From contig JADZAR010000088.1 of NCBI GenBank assembly GCA_020852475.1, forward strand, positions 1-42,602: 42,602 bases of DNA, given 5' to 3'. Below the pieces are notes generated by a model that was given only the letters and a program-made list of their open reading frames with translations, made no database searches and had not been told where the DNA came from. Shown here in pieces: positions 17,520-25,061 of this stretch. Both the position numbers and the translations under genes were made by a program. The DNA is from Nitrosomonas sp. (GTDB lineage: Bacteria > Pseudomonadota > Gammaproteobacteria > Burkholderiales > Nitrosomonadaceae). Numbering within the stretch: position 1 is the stretch's first letter; every line of letters begins with the position of its first letter.

Positions 17520-17876
17520 TTGATGAAAATCCCGCCTTACAACGAACTTAACCCCAACGTCATTACCGGCCCAGCCACCGATAAAAGCTGGTTAAGTCGC
17601 GAGGATTATCTGCAACTAGGCGTCAAGGAATCGATCTTTCTCGCCGAGAAGCGCGCACAGGTATACGATATTTTTGAAAAATACCCGACTCTTCTTCAGA
17701 AAGAACAGCTTCATGACAGTCATATCGTCAGCTATCAGTACCTGCCCTGCTTGCAATCACACTACGATTTTGCTGTTGTCGACGAGGTGCAGGATTTAAC
17801 CAGCATTCAGCTTTATCTCGCGAATTCAACTTTGAATTGCATATTCCACGTCCTCCGAGTGAGGCATCTGTCGTGA
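17520..17876 (+). pseudogene. Internal fragment of a large UvrD-like helicase
   Basis: The 118-residue frame contains SREDYLQLGVKESIFLAEK, then AQVYDIFEKYPTLLQ, then YDFAVVDEVQDLTSIQLYLA. The last is helicase motif II (DEVQD) of the UvrD/Rep superfamily 1. The preceding spacing resembles the region before motif II in very large UvrD-like helicases. Motif I (Walker A) and everything after motif II are missing. After about 17820 the frame reads into unrelated sequence (NSTLNCIF and onward) and ends just inside the next gene. It is therefore a remnant truncated on both sides, and the breakpoint near 17820 coincides with the start of the ABC cassette. It is very unlikely to be functional. Confidence 0.7.
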
Positions 17877-20038
17877 TTGATCGTTCTGTTTTGAAACTGC
17901 TTCCCAATGCGCTCACATTCTTTCGCAACCTTGCAGCAGGAGCGGGACGCAACGTGCCCGATACGACAATAGAGAACACTCTCAAAGTGAGTCTTTCGAG
18001 GATTCTTTTCGACGATTCAGGAGATTTGGATATCACCCGGCAACTTGGAACACTGTGTAACGGACTCGGACTCACACTCAATCGCATCCAGGTTCGTCCT
18101 GAGGAAGCGGTTGGTCTCGTCACGACGCGCCGGCCCGTCCTGTTAGTGATGCAACGCCCCCGTGGTCGTGAGCTGCTGGCAATGCAAGGGAACAATGCGC
18201 CAACCGTCAAAGTGGATGTACTCAATACTAACCAGAATCGCGAATTGCGCCTGCCGCATATCAACGTCATCAAGGAGCTTGAGTTAGCAGATAACGGGCT
18301 GCTGGCCGCATTCACTGTCGAAGCAATGGCACGGACACCCGAGCCATCAACCACAACTACCAAACAACGCCCACTGACCCGGCTCTGGCAATTTGTCGAG
18401 CCGGATCGCACCGAGATATTGATCGTTGTCGGGTTTGCGATAGGTCTTGGCATACTCACGCTTGCAATACCGATTGCAGTACAAGCGCTTGTCAATTTCG
18501 TTGCATTCGGAGGCCTGATGCAACCACTGGTTGTTGTCGGTCTTTTGCTACTATTTTTTCTGGCATTCGCAGGAGCGATTCGTGTTTTCAAGTTTTATGT
18601 CGTCGAGATTCTGCAAAGGCGGCTGTTTGTGCGCGTGGTCTCGGAGCTTTCTGCACGACTGCCGCGTGTGCGGCGCGATGCACTCGATCACAACCAGGGA
18701 CCGGTGCTTGTCAACCGGTACTTCGAGGTAATGACGATCCAGAAGGCAGGTTCGGCACTACTGATCGACGGTCTCGATATTGCGCTGCAGGCAAGCATTG
18801 GTCTCCTGGTGCTTGGCTTCTATCATCCCTTACTTCTATTGTTCGACCTATTTCTGATTTCATCGATCGTCTTTATTCTGTTTGTCATGGGACGCGGCGC
18901 CGTACGTACTGCGATATCGGAATCAAATGCAAAACATGCAGTTGCCGGTGCGCTGGAAGAATTGCTTCGCATCCCCTTCACCTACAAGCTCGCCGGCGCA
19001 TCCGAGTTTGCACGTGCGCGCCTGGCAGAGCTTTCGAGCAATTACATTGATGCCAGACACAGTCACTTTCGTATTGTACTTCGCCAGCAATGGGGCGCGG
19101 TAATCCTGTACACCGTGGCTGGAACCGCGTTGCTGACGCTCGGCGGCTGGCTGGTGATCGAAGGACAGCTCACGCTCGGCCAGCTTGTTGCTGCCGAACT
19201 GATCGTATCGGTTGCGCTACTGTCATTCGTCAAGTTTGGCAAGCGTCTTGAGGCATTCTATGATCTTGTAGCTGCCGCTGACAAGCTGGGCACGCTGATG
19301 GATCAACCACTGGAAGAAGACGGCGGTGAGTCACTCGTCCCGAGGTCTTGCGGAGTCAAATTGGAGTTGCGTCGCGTATCCTATCAATATACCTCAGGGA
19401 ATGAGAGTGTTAAGGATTTCTCTCTGACGCTCGAGCCGAACGCCAAAGTTGCAGTGTCTGGCCCGAGGCGTTCGGGTAAAAGCACTTTGGCAGAGCTTGT
19501 GACTGGTCTTCGGCACCCGGATTCCGGAATCGTGTTATACGATGATATCGATCTTCGTGATATCGCCGATGTATCGATTCGTTCGCAACTCGAACTGGTT
19601 AAAGGTCTGGAAATCGCCGAAGGAACTATTCTGGACAATATCCGACTCGGACGCTCCGACGTTACCACCATACAAATCCGCACAATGCTGGAACGATTCG
19701 GCATTCTGGAAGAGATAATGGCGCTTCCTCATGGACTCAAAAATCCAATTTCTTCATCAGGCGCACCGCTGTCGCGCTCCACTGCACTTCTTCTGATACT
19801 GGCACGCGCTTGTGTTTGTCGTCCACGAATTATTATAATCGATGATGTGCTGGATCAAATCGATTCCGAATCCCTATCACGAGTCATGACAGTACTGACC
19901 GCCCCATCATCACCCTGGAGTCTGCTCGTTTTCACCAGTCGTCCAGATGTGGAAACAGCGATGGATAGAGTCGTCCGGATTGAATCGCCTGTATCTCACA
20001 GCAAGGCTGACAAAACACCTGTCAACAGGCCGGGCTAA
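17873..20038 (+). CDS. ABC exporter (permease fused to degenerate ATPase), type I secretion-like
   Basis: The 721-residue protein starts at GTG 17873 with GAGG eight bases upstream. Residues 1-150 resemble the inactive C39-peptidase-like domain of type I secretion transporters, with no catalytic cysteine motif. Residues 180-460 hold about six membrane segments. The nucleotide-binding domain starts near 495 with YQYTS (A-loop) and Walker A GPRRSGKST (530-538). Later motifs are altered: the Q-loop glutamine is absent (LELVKGLEIAEGTI), the signature is LSRST instead of LSGGQ (633-637), Walker B is IIIIDD with Asp658 in place of the catalytic Glu, and the H-loop reads FTSRPD with Ser for His. It may bind but hardly hydrolyse ATP, or use unusual chemistry. 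It overlaps the HlyD gene (TAATG). The substrate is unknown, and no RTX-type substrate gene is nearby. Confidence 0.85.
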   Translation: MIDRSVLKLLPNALTFFRNLAAGAGRNVPDTTIENTLKVSLSRILFDDSGDLDITRQLGTLCNGLGLTLNRIQVRPEEAVGLVTTRRPVLLVMQRPRGRELLAMQGNNAPTVKVDVLNTNQNRELRLPHINVIKELELADNGLLAAFTVEAMARTPEPSTTTTKQRPLTRLWQFVEPDRTEILIVVGFAIGLGILTLAIPIAVQALVNFVAFGGLMQPLVVVGLLLLFFLAFAGAIRVFKFYVVEILQRRLFVRVVSELSARLPRVRRDALDHNQGPVLVNRYFEVMTIQKAGSALLIDGLDIALQASIGLLVLGFYHPLLLLFDLFLISSIVFILFVMGRGAVRTAISESNAKHAVAGALEELLRIPFTYKLAGASEFARARLAELSSNYIDARHSHFRIVLRQQWGAVILYTVAGTALLTLGGWLVIEGQLTLGQLVAAELIVSVALLSFVKFGKRLEAFYDLVAAADKLGTLMDQPLEEDGGESLVPRSCGVKLELRRVSYQYTSGNESVKDFSLTLEPNAKVAVSGPRRSGKSTLAELVTGLRHPDSGIVLYDDIDLRDIADVSIRSQLELVKGLEIAEGTILDNIRLGRSDVTTIQIRTMLERFGILEEIMALPHGLKNPISSSGAPLSRSTALLLILARACVCRPRIIIIDDVLDQIDSESLSRVMTVLTAPSSPWSLLVFTSRPDVETAMDRVVRIESPVSHSKADKTPVNRPG

Positions 20039-21354
20039 TGCGTAGCTATACAGACTCTCGCGCGCTCGCGCCACTGTATAGTGTAGAATTCTCCCCCTGG
20101 ATTCGTCCGGTGGGAATTGCGCTTTTCAGTTTATTTATGATAGTTCCTGCTGTCTCGTTATTTGCACCATGGCAGCAAAATGTTTCTGGATCAGGCCGAG
20201 TAGCTGCGTTTACGCCGCTCGATAGGCCGCAGGATGTTCAGGCGCCTGTTACCGGACGGGTCACAGAAGTTTTCGTGGGCGAAGCCGAAGCAGTTTCCAA
20301 AGGTGATCCACTATTACGACTGGTTGACATTGATCCAAAGAAGATTGCACGCCTCGAAGCAAAACTTGAAGCGACCCTTAATGACCTTCAATACACTTCA
20401 CAGAATATTTCAACTTATGCAACACAAATGACAATTCTTGGCAATGCCCGCGACCTTGCCATCAAAGCATTCACGGCCAAGGTGGAAATTGCCGAAGAAC
20501 GACTACGCTCGGCCCGACAGCGGCTGCGGGCAAGGCAAGCTGAACGCGATTTCGCACGTGAACAAGAAGCACGGATAGCACGATTGTCACCCGAATTTAT
20601 CGAGGAAATTAAACTGCTTGAAGCAACAGCGCAACGCAAGCGAACGGAAGCCGCAGTCGCAAGCGCCGAAGCCGATGTCGAAGCACTTAAAGCTTCCCAG
20701 CGTAACGCCATAGCTGAACTTGGTGAAGAGCGCGAGATCGCCAATGCCAAGCTTGAAGAAGCCCGTGCAAAAATGCAGGAAGCTTCGTCGAAAGCCGCTG
20801 AAATCCGTGCCAAAATAGCCGATCTCGAAGGCGAACTGCGTGCACAGCAGACGCAAATGGTCACAGCACCACGCGATGGGCGTGTTTTTCGCCTGCGCGT
20901 CAACACAGAATCCTCGATCGTAAAACAAGGAGAGGTACTTTTGCAGATTGTACCCGTTGCCCGCCAACCGGCTGTCGAACTGTGGGTCCGCGGCGTTGAT
21001 GCGCCACTGATCCAGTCTGGACGCAAAGTCCGCCTGCAATTTGAAGGCTGGCCTGCAATACAATTCGTAGGTTGGCCGTCAGTCGCCGTCGGGACTTTTG
21101 GCGGCATCGTTGCTTTCGTCGATCCAACTGATAGCGGGCATGGTCGTTTCCGGCTTCTTATCGTACCCGACCCCGACGATCAACCCTGGCCCGACGAACA
21201 GTGGCTGCGCCAGGGAGTCCGTGCCAAAGGATGGATTCTGCTCAACGAAGTGGCGCTATGGTATGAACTTTGGCGCCAGCTAAACGGCTTTCCACCCGTT
21301 ATCGCGTTATCCGAACCTGACTCGAAAAAGATTGAAAAAAACAAATTTCGATGA
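20038..21354 (+). CDS. HlyD-family periplasmic adaptor (membrane fusion protein)
   Basis: The 438-residue protein has a short cytoplasmic tail and one membrane helix (about residues 22-46). Then comes the biotinyl-lipoyl half motif VQAPVTGRVTEVFVGEAEAV and a long charged coiled-coil hairpin (about 100-265, rich in Ala, Glu, Arg and Lys). The second lipoyl half is VTAPRDGRVFRLRVNTESSI, and a beta-barrel C-terminal part follows. This is the standard adaptor plan linking an inner-membrane transporter to a TolC channel. Its ATG overlaps the ABC gene's stop (TAATG), and its stop overlaps the next start (ATGA), so the three genes are translationally coupled. There is no second copy of any component in the window. 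Confidence 0.92.
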   Translation: MRSYTDSRALAPLYSVEFSPWIRPVGIALFSLFMIVPAVSLFAPWQQNVSGSGRVAAFTPLDRPQDVQAPVTGRVTEVFVGEAEAVSKGDPLLRLVDIDPKKIARLEAKLEATLNDLQYTSQNISTYATQMTILGNARDLAIKAFTAKVEIAEERLRSARQRLRARQAERDFAREQEARIARLSPEFIEEIKLLEATAQRKRTEAAVASAEADVEALKASQRNAIAELGEEREIANAKLEEARAKMQEASSKAAEIRAKIADLEGELRAQQTQMVTAPRDGRVFRLRVNTESSIVKQGEVLLQIVPVARQPAVELWVRGVDAPLIQSGRKVRLQFEGWPAIQFVGWPSVAVGTFGGIVAFVDPTDSGHGRFRLLIVPDPDDQPWPDEQWLRQGVRAKGWILLNEVALWYELWRQLNGFPPVIALSEPDSKKIEKNKFR

Positions 21355-23084
21355 ATGTCATTAGACGGATTTTTTCGATGTTTGCTGTAATCGGTGCAGC
21401 GGGTTGCAATCTTGTGCCCGGCGGACCCGGTCAGATAGACCTGCCTTACAATGATGCGGCATCAAGACTTCGACAACAATCACTGGACGACGTCCTGATC
21501 GCCGAACCGACCACCATCGATCAGGGTCTTGAAAACATTCGCCAGCGTATCCCCGTCAAAAAAAGCGAGCTGCCACACGCAGTAGAAATGTTTGAACAGG
21601 ATACAGTGCTATTGTCTATTGAGGATCTGCGCCTACTGGTGTTGCACAACAATCTGGATTTGCAGGTTTCATTGCTCGATCCGGAAATCGCCCGCGCCCG
21701 TGTCAGTGCGGAAGAAGGTGCGTTTGATGCATTAATTGGCGGACGATTCGCGTATCGTCGTTACAATACTCCGCCGATCGATGGTCCATTAGTAGATTTT
21801 ACCTCAGTTAATCCCGCACTTAGCGGCCAGATAGTCAAACTGACTGAAATCGAACAGCGACGCGAACTGATCGATATGGACATTGGACTTGAAATTCCAT
21901 TGCCGACCGGCGGCACACTATCGGCCGGCGGGCTTTTGAGCCAAAAGGACATTAAAGATCCACAGCGCTTCGACCAGGTTCTAGCCGCTACACGATTTTC
22001 GTTTAGTCAGCCGCTGCTGCGCAACGCTGGTCCCGATGCCAGTTTCGCCGCCATTCGAATAGCGCGCGTTGGACAACGCGTATCGCAAATACGCACAAAT
22101 CTCGCAGCACTCCGTATTCTGGCCGGCGCAGAAAAAGCCTACTGGCGGCTATACGCTGTGCGCCGTTTCCTGGATGTCCGTGCCGAACAATACCGAATTG
22201 CCTCGGAAAACCTTGAAATGGTCCGTCGACGCGTTGAACAGGGGCTGAGTCCGCGCGTCGAGATCACCCGCTCTGAGTTGGGTGTATATGAACGTCTGGA
22301 AGCGTTAATCAACGCTGAAACTGCCTGGCGACTGGGACAGCGTGATCTCAAGGTACATCTCAACAGCAGCCACTTGCCATTGCGTGGCAGACCAATGATT
22401 GAAACAACTGCAGAGCCCCGTCTCGCCGGACTCGATCTTGATGCGGAAGCGCTGGTGCAGCGTGCCTTGAAGGAACGCCCCGAGCTTATTGAACTGGAAC
22501 TGCAAATCATTCGGGACGGGATCGAGATTGGCTTTCGTGAAAACCAGATTCTCCCGATCGCAAATCTCGACTTCCGGTACGGAACGCTTGAACGCGGCAA
22601 TTCGTTTGGAACCACATGGGAGTCGCTCGGCGGCTTTAACAACCCGGATCTTAGAGCCGGAATTACATTCGAAATGCCGCTGACCAATCAACGCAGACGC
22701 GCCCAGTTGGATGAAGCAATGCTGATTCGCACCCAGCGGCTGGCATCGCAACAGGCTCGTGAGTTAATGGTGCGCAGAGAAGTTCTCGATACGGTTGACG
22801 TCATCGAACGTAACTGGCAACGGGTTCTGGCCGCACGTCAAAATGTCATTGTCGCCGGTGTCAATTACGATGCGGAACGGCGTCAGTTCGAACAAGGAAT
22901 GCGAACCATGCGAGAAGTGCTCGAAGCCTTGACTGATCTGGGTCAGGCGCAAATACGCGAAATAACCGCCATCGTGGATTATCAAGTAGCTCAAATCGAT
23001 CTGGCGTTCGCATCAGGTATGCTGCTTGGCTATGCACGTGTCGATTTTAGTCCTCTCGAATTGCCATCGCCTGACATTCGCTGA
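21351..23084 (+). CDS. TolC-family outer membrane efflux lipoprotein
   Basis: The 577-residue protein begins MNVIRRIFSMFAVIGAAGC, a lipoprotein-type signal with Cys19. The -3 residue is Ala rather than the preferred Leu, so lipidation is likely but not certain. Two repeated OEP segments follow: LRLLVLHNNLDLQVSLLDPEIA at the start of the first, and later LKERPELIELELQIIRDGIEI with DFRYGTLERGNSFG. Long helices follow (ELMVRREVLDTVDVIERNW), as in TolC tunnels. It starts within the hlyD stop (ATGA overlap) and completes a three-component export pathway with the ABC and HlyD proteins. The N-terminal 80 or so residues before the first OEP repeat are longer than usual. Confidence 0.9.
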   Translation: MNVIRRIFSMFAVIGAAGCNLVPGGPGQIDLPYNDAASRLRQQSLDDVLIAEPTTIDQGLENIRQRIPVKKSELPHAVEMFEQDTVLLSIEDLRLLVLHNNLDLQVSLLDPEIARARVSAEEGAFDALIGGRFAYRRYNTPPIDGPLVDFTSVNPALSGQIVKLTEIEQRRELIDMDIGLEIPLPTGGTLSAGGLLSQKDIKDPQRFDQVLAATRFSFSQPLLRNAGPDASFAAIRIARVGQRVSQIRTNLAALRILAGAEKAYWRLYAVRRFLDVRAEQYRIASENLEMVRRRVEQGLSPRVEITRSELGVYERLEALINAETAWRLGQRDLKVHLNSSHLPLRGRPMIETTAEPRLAGLDLDAEALVQRALKERPELIELELQIIRDGIEIGFRENQILPIANLDFRYGTLERGNSFGTTWESLGGFNNPDLRAGITFEMPLTNQRRRAQLDEAMLIRTQRLASQQARELMVRREVLDTVDVIERNWQRVLAARQNVIVAGVNYDAERRQFEQGMRTMREVLEALTDLGQAQIREITAIVDYQVAQIDLAFASGMLLGYARVDFSPLELPSPDIR

Positions 23085-23205
23085 ATGAGGCTTGTTATAA
23101 ATCAACCGAAAACCCCTTAATAGGTATAGACGCTGCCTAAATCAAGAGAAATCGAGCGTAGCGCCTTCCCCTGTTGACGAGCACCGCTAGCTCTTCAGCC
23201 TGGTG

Positions 23206-23221
23206 AGCCGTTTTTTCGGCT
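23206..23221 (+). terminator. Short hairpin downstream of the export cassette
   Basis: AGCCG and CGGCT pair around a TTTTTT loop, about 120 bases after the tolC-type stop and before the convergent Crp/Fnr gene. There is no T tract after the stem on the plus strand, so terminator function is uncertain. The rest of 23085-23356 shows nothing else but a purine-rich run near 23300. Confidence 0.3.
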
Positions 23222-23356
23222 TAATCAAAAATACCCAGCTCCAACAGGACTGCCTCAATGACTGTGTAACTGCCATCATTAGTTGTTCAATTAAAGGATA
23301 GAAAAGAAGAGAAGAGAAAAGACCGCCTGTAACATCAAGTGCGCACACCGTTTAAC

Positions 23357-24079
23357 TCAACTACTGCCGCGCACCAGATTGACCATATCCGTCAGTCTTG
23401 CCACATCGAGGATATGCAGATCATGTCCTTTACGCAGAATCAGGTTGTTGCGGGCCAGATTGCTGAGCTCGCGCGTTACGGCCTCGCGGTGCGTACTGAC
23501 CAGATTGGCAATATCAAAGTGTGTCGGAGAAGGAGAGACAACCGCAACATTGGGACCTGTCATATGGTTTTTCGCCAGACGCAACAGTTCAGCCTGTATG
23601 CGATTGCTGACAGCAAGCGTACTGAAATCGTAAACGCGCTCTGTTAATCGACGCACTTCACCCGCAAGCCGTTTGAGTATGGCCTCGGCCACCTGACGGT
23701 TGGCATAGATCACACTTTTGAAATCAGTGGCTGTCATGGAAGCCACTAGCACGCCGTTTCTGGCAATGACTGTCGCCGAACGGGACTTCCCGTCGATTGC
23801 GGTCAATTCGCCAAACATTTCTCCAGTTGTCAGATCGCAAAGGATGACTTCATGGCCGGATAACGCATGATAGGTAACCCTAATGTCTCCCTGAGCAATA
23901 AAAAAGACGCTGTTTGATTTATCCTGAAAATGCACAATTTCTTCGTTTTCTTCATAACGATACCAGCTGCACTGCCTGGCGATCTCTTCCAGATCAGACG
24001 CAGACAGGTCGTAAAATTCTCTTATGGCCGAAAGCATTGCACATGCCCGGTCAATTGGAATTTGGCGCAGCGTAGACAT
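23357..24079 (-). CDS. Crp/Fnr-family transcriptional regulator
   Basis: The 240-residue protein has the CRP fold. The cyclic nucleotide-binding-like domain spans about residues 20-140, including EEIVHFQDKSNSVFFIAQGD and TGEMFGELTAIDGKSRSATV. A dimer helix follows, then a C-terminal winged helix-turn-helix with THFDIANLVSTHREAVTREL as the recognition segment. The PGEF(G)EL(S)ALI...RSAT region is close to CRP, but this does not prove cAMP binding. There is no FNR-type N-terminal cysteine cluster, so oxygen sensing by an iron-sulfur cluster is unlikely. ATG at 24079 is preceded by GGGGAGAG. It is divergent from the small acidic protein gene. Its targets cannot be read from the sequence. Confidence 0.93.
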   Translation of the reverse strand: MSTLRQIPIDRACAMLSAIREFYDLSASDLEEIARQCSWYRYEENEEIVHFQDKSNSVFFIAQGDIRVTYHALSGHEVILCDLTTGEMFGELTAIDGKSRSATVIARNGVLVASMTATDFKSVIYANRQVAEAILKRLAGEVRRLTERVYDFSTLAVSNRIQAELLRLAKNHMTGPNVAVVSPSPTHFDIANLVSTHREAVTRELSNLARNNLILRKGHDLHILDVARLTDMVNLVRGSS

Positions 24080-24295
24080 CCATTGCTCTCCCCAGATTAT
24101 TATTCATGTACTGGCCAGATCCTTAAACCTGGATTCCCAGTGTAGGTTAAATACTAGCATAGGATTGATTTTCCTGAAATAAGTGAGTCTGACGACCGGA
24201 TGAGACAGTGCTGAAAGCAACAACTTCCCCGCCAGAAAGAGTTACTTGCGCACCCAAAAAGGGAATTGTGGGATAAATCACTAACTTTCTTCGCT

Positions 24296-24323
24296 TTTAC
24301 AGATACGCTAATTGATGTCTAAT
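24296..24323 (+). promoter_or_regulatory. Sigma-70-like promoter for the small acidic protein
   Basis: TTTACA (24296-24301) and TCTAAT (24318-24323) each match the consensus at five of six positions, with a 16-base spacer. A start near 24330 would give a leader of about 28 bases that includes AAGGAGGT. This is read by eye only. Confidence 0.5.
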
Positions 24324-24357
24324 AGATTTGCCCAGTTTAATCAAGGAGGTGTTTAAA

Positions 24358-24522
24358 ATGAAAATTGAATTTTCTTTTGACAAGTTTGATGACGATTGTG
24401 TTGTTGAAGATCTTTTCGAGGATAGCCGTGTAGTGAGAATTATCGACGAAATGGAATGTGCCGATGATGACAGCTATTTTGACGACAAGGATATTCGACG
24501 GGAAATAATCGGAAATTACTGA
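24358..24522 (+). CDS. Small, very acidic protein (54 residues), unknown function
   Basis: ATG at 24358 follows a near-perfect ribosome site, AAGGAGGT, and a good sigma-70-like promoter, which argues for real and strong expression. The product has 13 Asp and 6 Glu against 3 Lys and 4 Arg, so a net charge near -12, with two cysteines (14 and 34). It has no signal peptide or membrane segment. Acidic runs DDD recur (residues 11-13 and 36-38). Residues 24-33 (RVVRIIDEME) could form a short helix. Possible roles are a protein-binding modulator, a DNA mimic or a metal binder, but none is shown. A start at 24328 in the same frame has no ribosome site. It is divergent from the Crp/Fnr gene. Confidence 0.65.
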   Translation: MKIEFSFDKFDDDCVVEDLFEDSRVVRIIDEMECADDDSYFDDKDIRREIIGNY

Positions 24523-24617
24523 TCGTTTCTCTCGAGGAAAAAATTCTCTGATTGCAACCATTCGTGTAATGAAAACCTTTTACCATTGGAAAAAGAGTGT
24601 TGAATCTTCATAAAACA

Positions 24618-24667
24618 GGGTTGTGCTGAAATTACTGTTGATTCAGTGCAACCCACCCGCATCCGGG
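24618..24667 (+). terminator. Strong tandem RNA hairpins downstream of the small acidic gene
   Basis: GGGTTGTGCTGAA (24618-24630) pairs along its whole length, with two wobble pairs, with TTCAGTGCAACCC (24642-24654) around an 11-base loop. One base later CCCG (24656-24659) and CGGG (24664-24667) form a second short stem, followed by a T-rich stretch (GTTTTATCTT). This could be a terminator for the small gene, whose stop is about 95 bases upstream, or part of a structured RNA. Confidence 0.45.
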
Positions 24668-24872
24668 AATGTTTTATCTTCTGCTTTTCTCTTTCTGCTG
24701 AATCATCCAGAACACGTCATTTAATTTTATTTCAATTATTTCCTTCAAATTTGCATAACCCTATTGTTTAAATGGGAAATTGCGTTCAGACTCCCAATGT
24801 CCGTCGGGTTAAAGGCTCATTTATTGCATCAATGAGAAAGCGCGATTCATATCTCTCCTCAATTTTTCGTTA

Positions 24873-24915
24873 CATAGTCTTGCTATGCGCCTCAGAATTG
24901 AGAAAATCCGTACTC
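24873..24915 (-). repeat. Dispersed imperfect repeat, copy 2, within a hairpin
   Basis: On the minus strand this matches 3260-3302 at 33 of 43 bases. It overlaps a larger palindrome on the plus strand: an outer stem CTCAATT (24858-24864) with AATTGAG (24896-24902), and an inner stem CATAG with CTATG. A palindromic intergenic unit found twice in about 21 kb, in opposite orientations, looks like a REP/MITE-like element. No transposase is present. Confidence 0.5.
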
Positions 24916-25061
24916 GCTTTTCCCACCTGGCTCACCACGATGACTTAGATACGACAGACGCTCAGGCAAGGAATTGCTTGAGTTAGAACAGCGATAGTAT
25001 TTTTCTTTCAAGAAATACCTTATAGGATGCATCTATAGGTTGATAATACAAGGAAATTCAT

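Larger units (their letters stand above)
24523..25061. other. Long intergenic region before the Rh channel gene
   Basis: About 540 bases without a credible gene. It holds two adjacent hairpins (24618-24667) and the second copy of the dispersed repeat (24873-24915), which sits inside a larger hairpin. Near 25001-25015 there is a small palindrome TTTCTTTCAAGAAA. The Rh promoter is probably in the last 100 bases, but I cannot place it with confidence. Confidence 0.5.

Noticed and set aside
17728-18591. 287-codon minus-strand frame across the ABC gene
   Set aside because: Low-complexity Ser/Arg-rich sequence typical of the complement of a real gene; the plus-strand ABC protein is clear.
20415-21107. 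230-codon minus-strand frame inside the HlyD gene
   Set aside because: Antisense of the coiled-coil coding region, with Ala/Ser/Arg-rich composition; not a gene.
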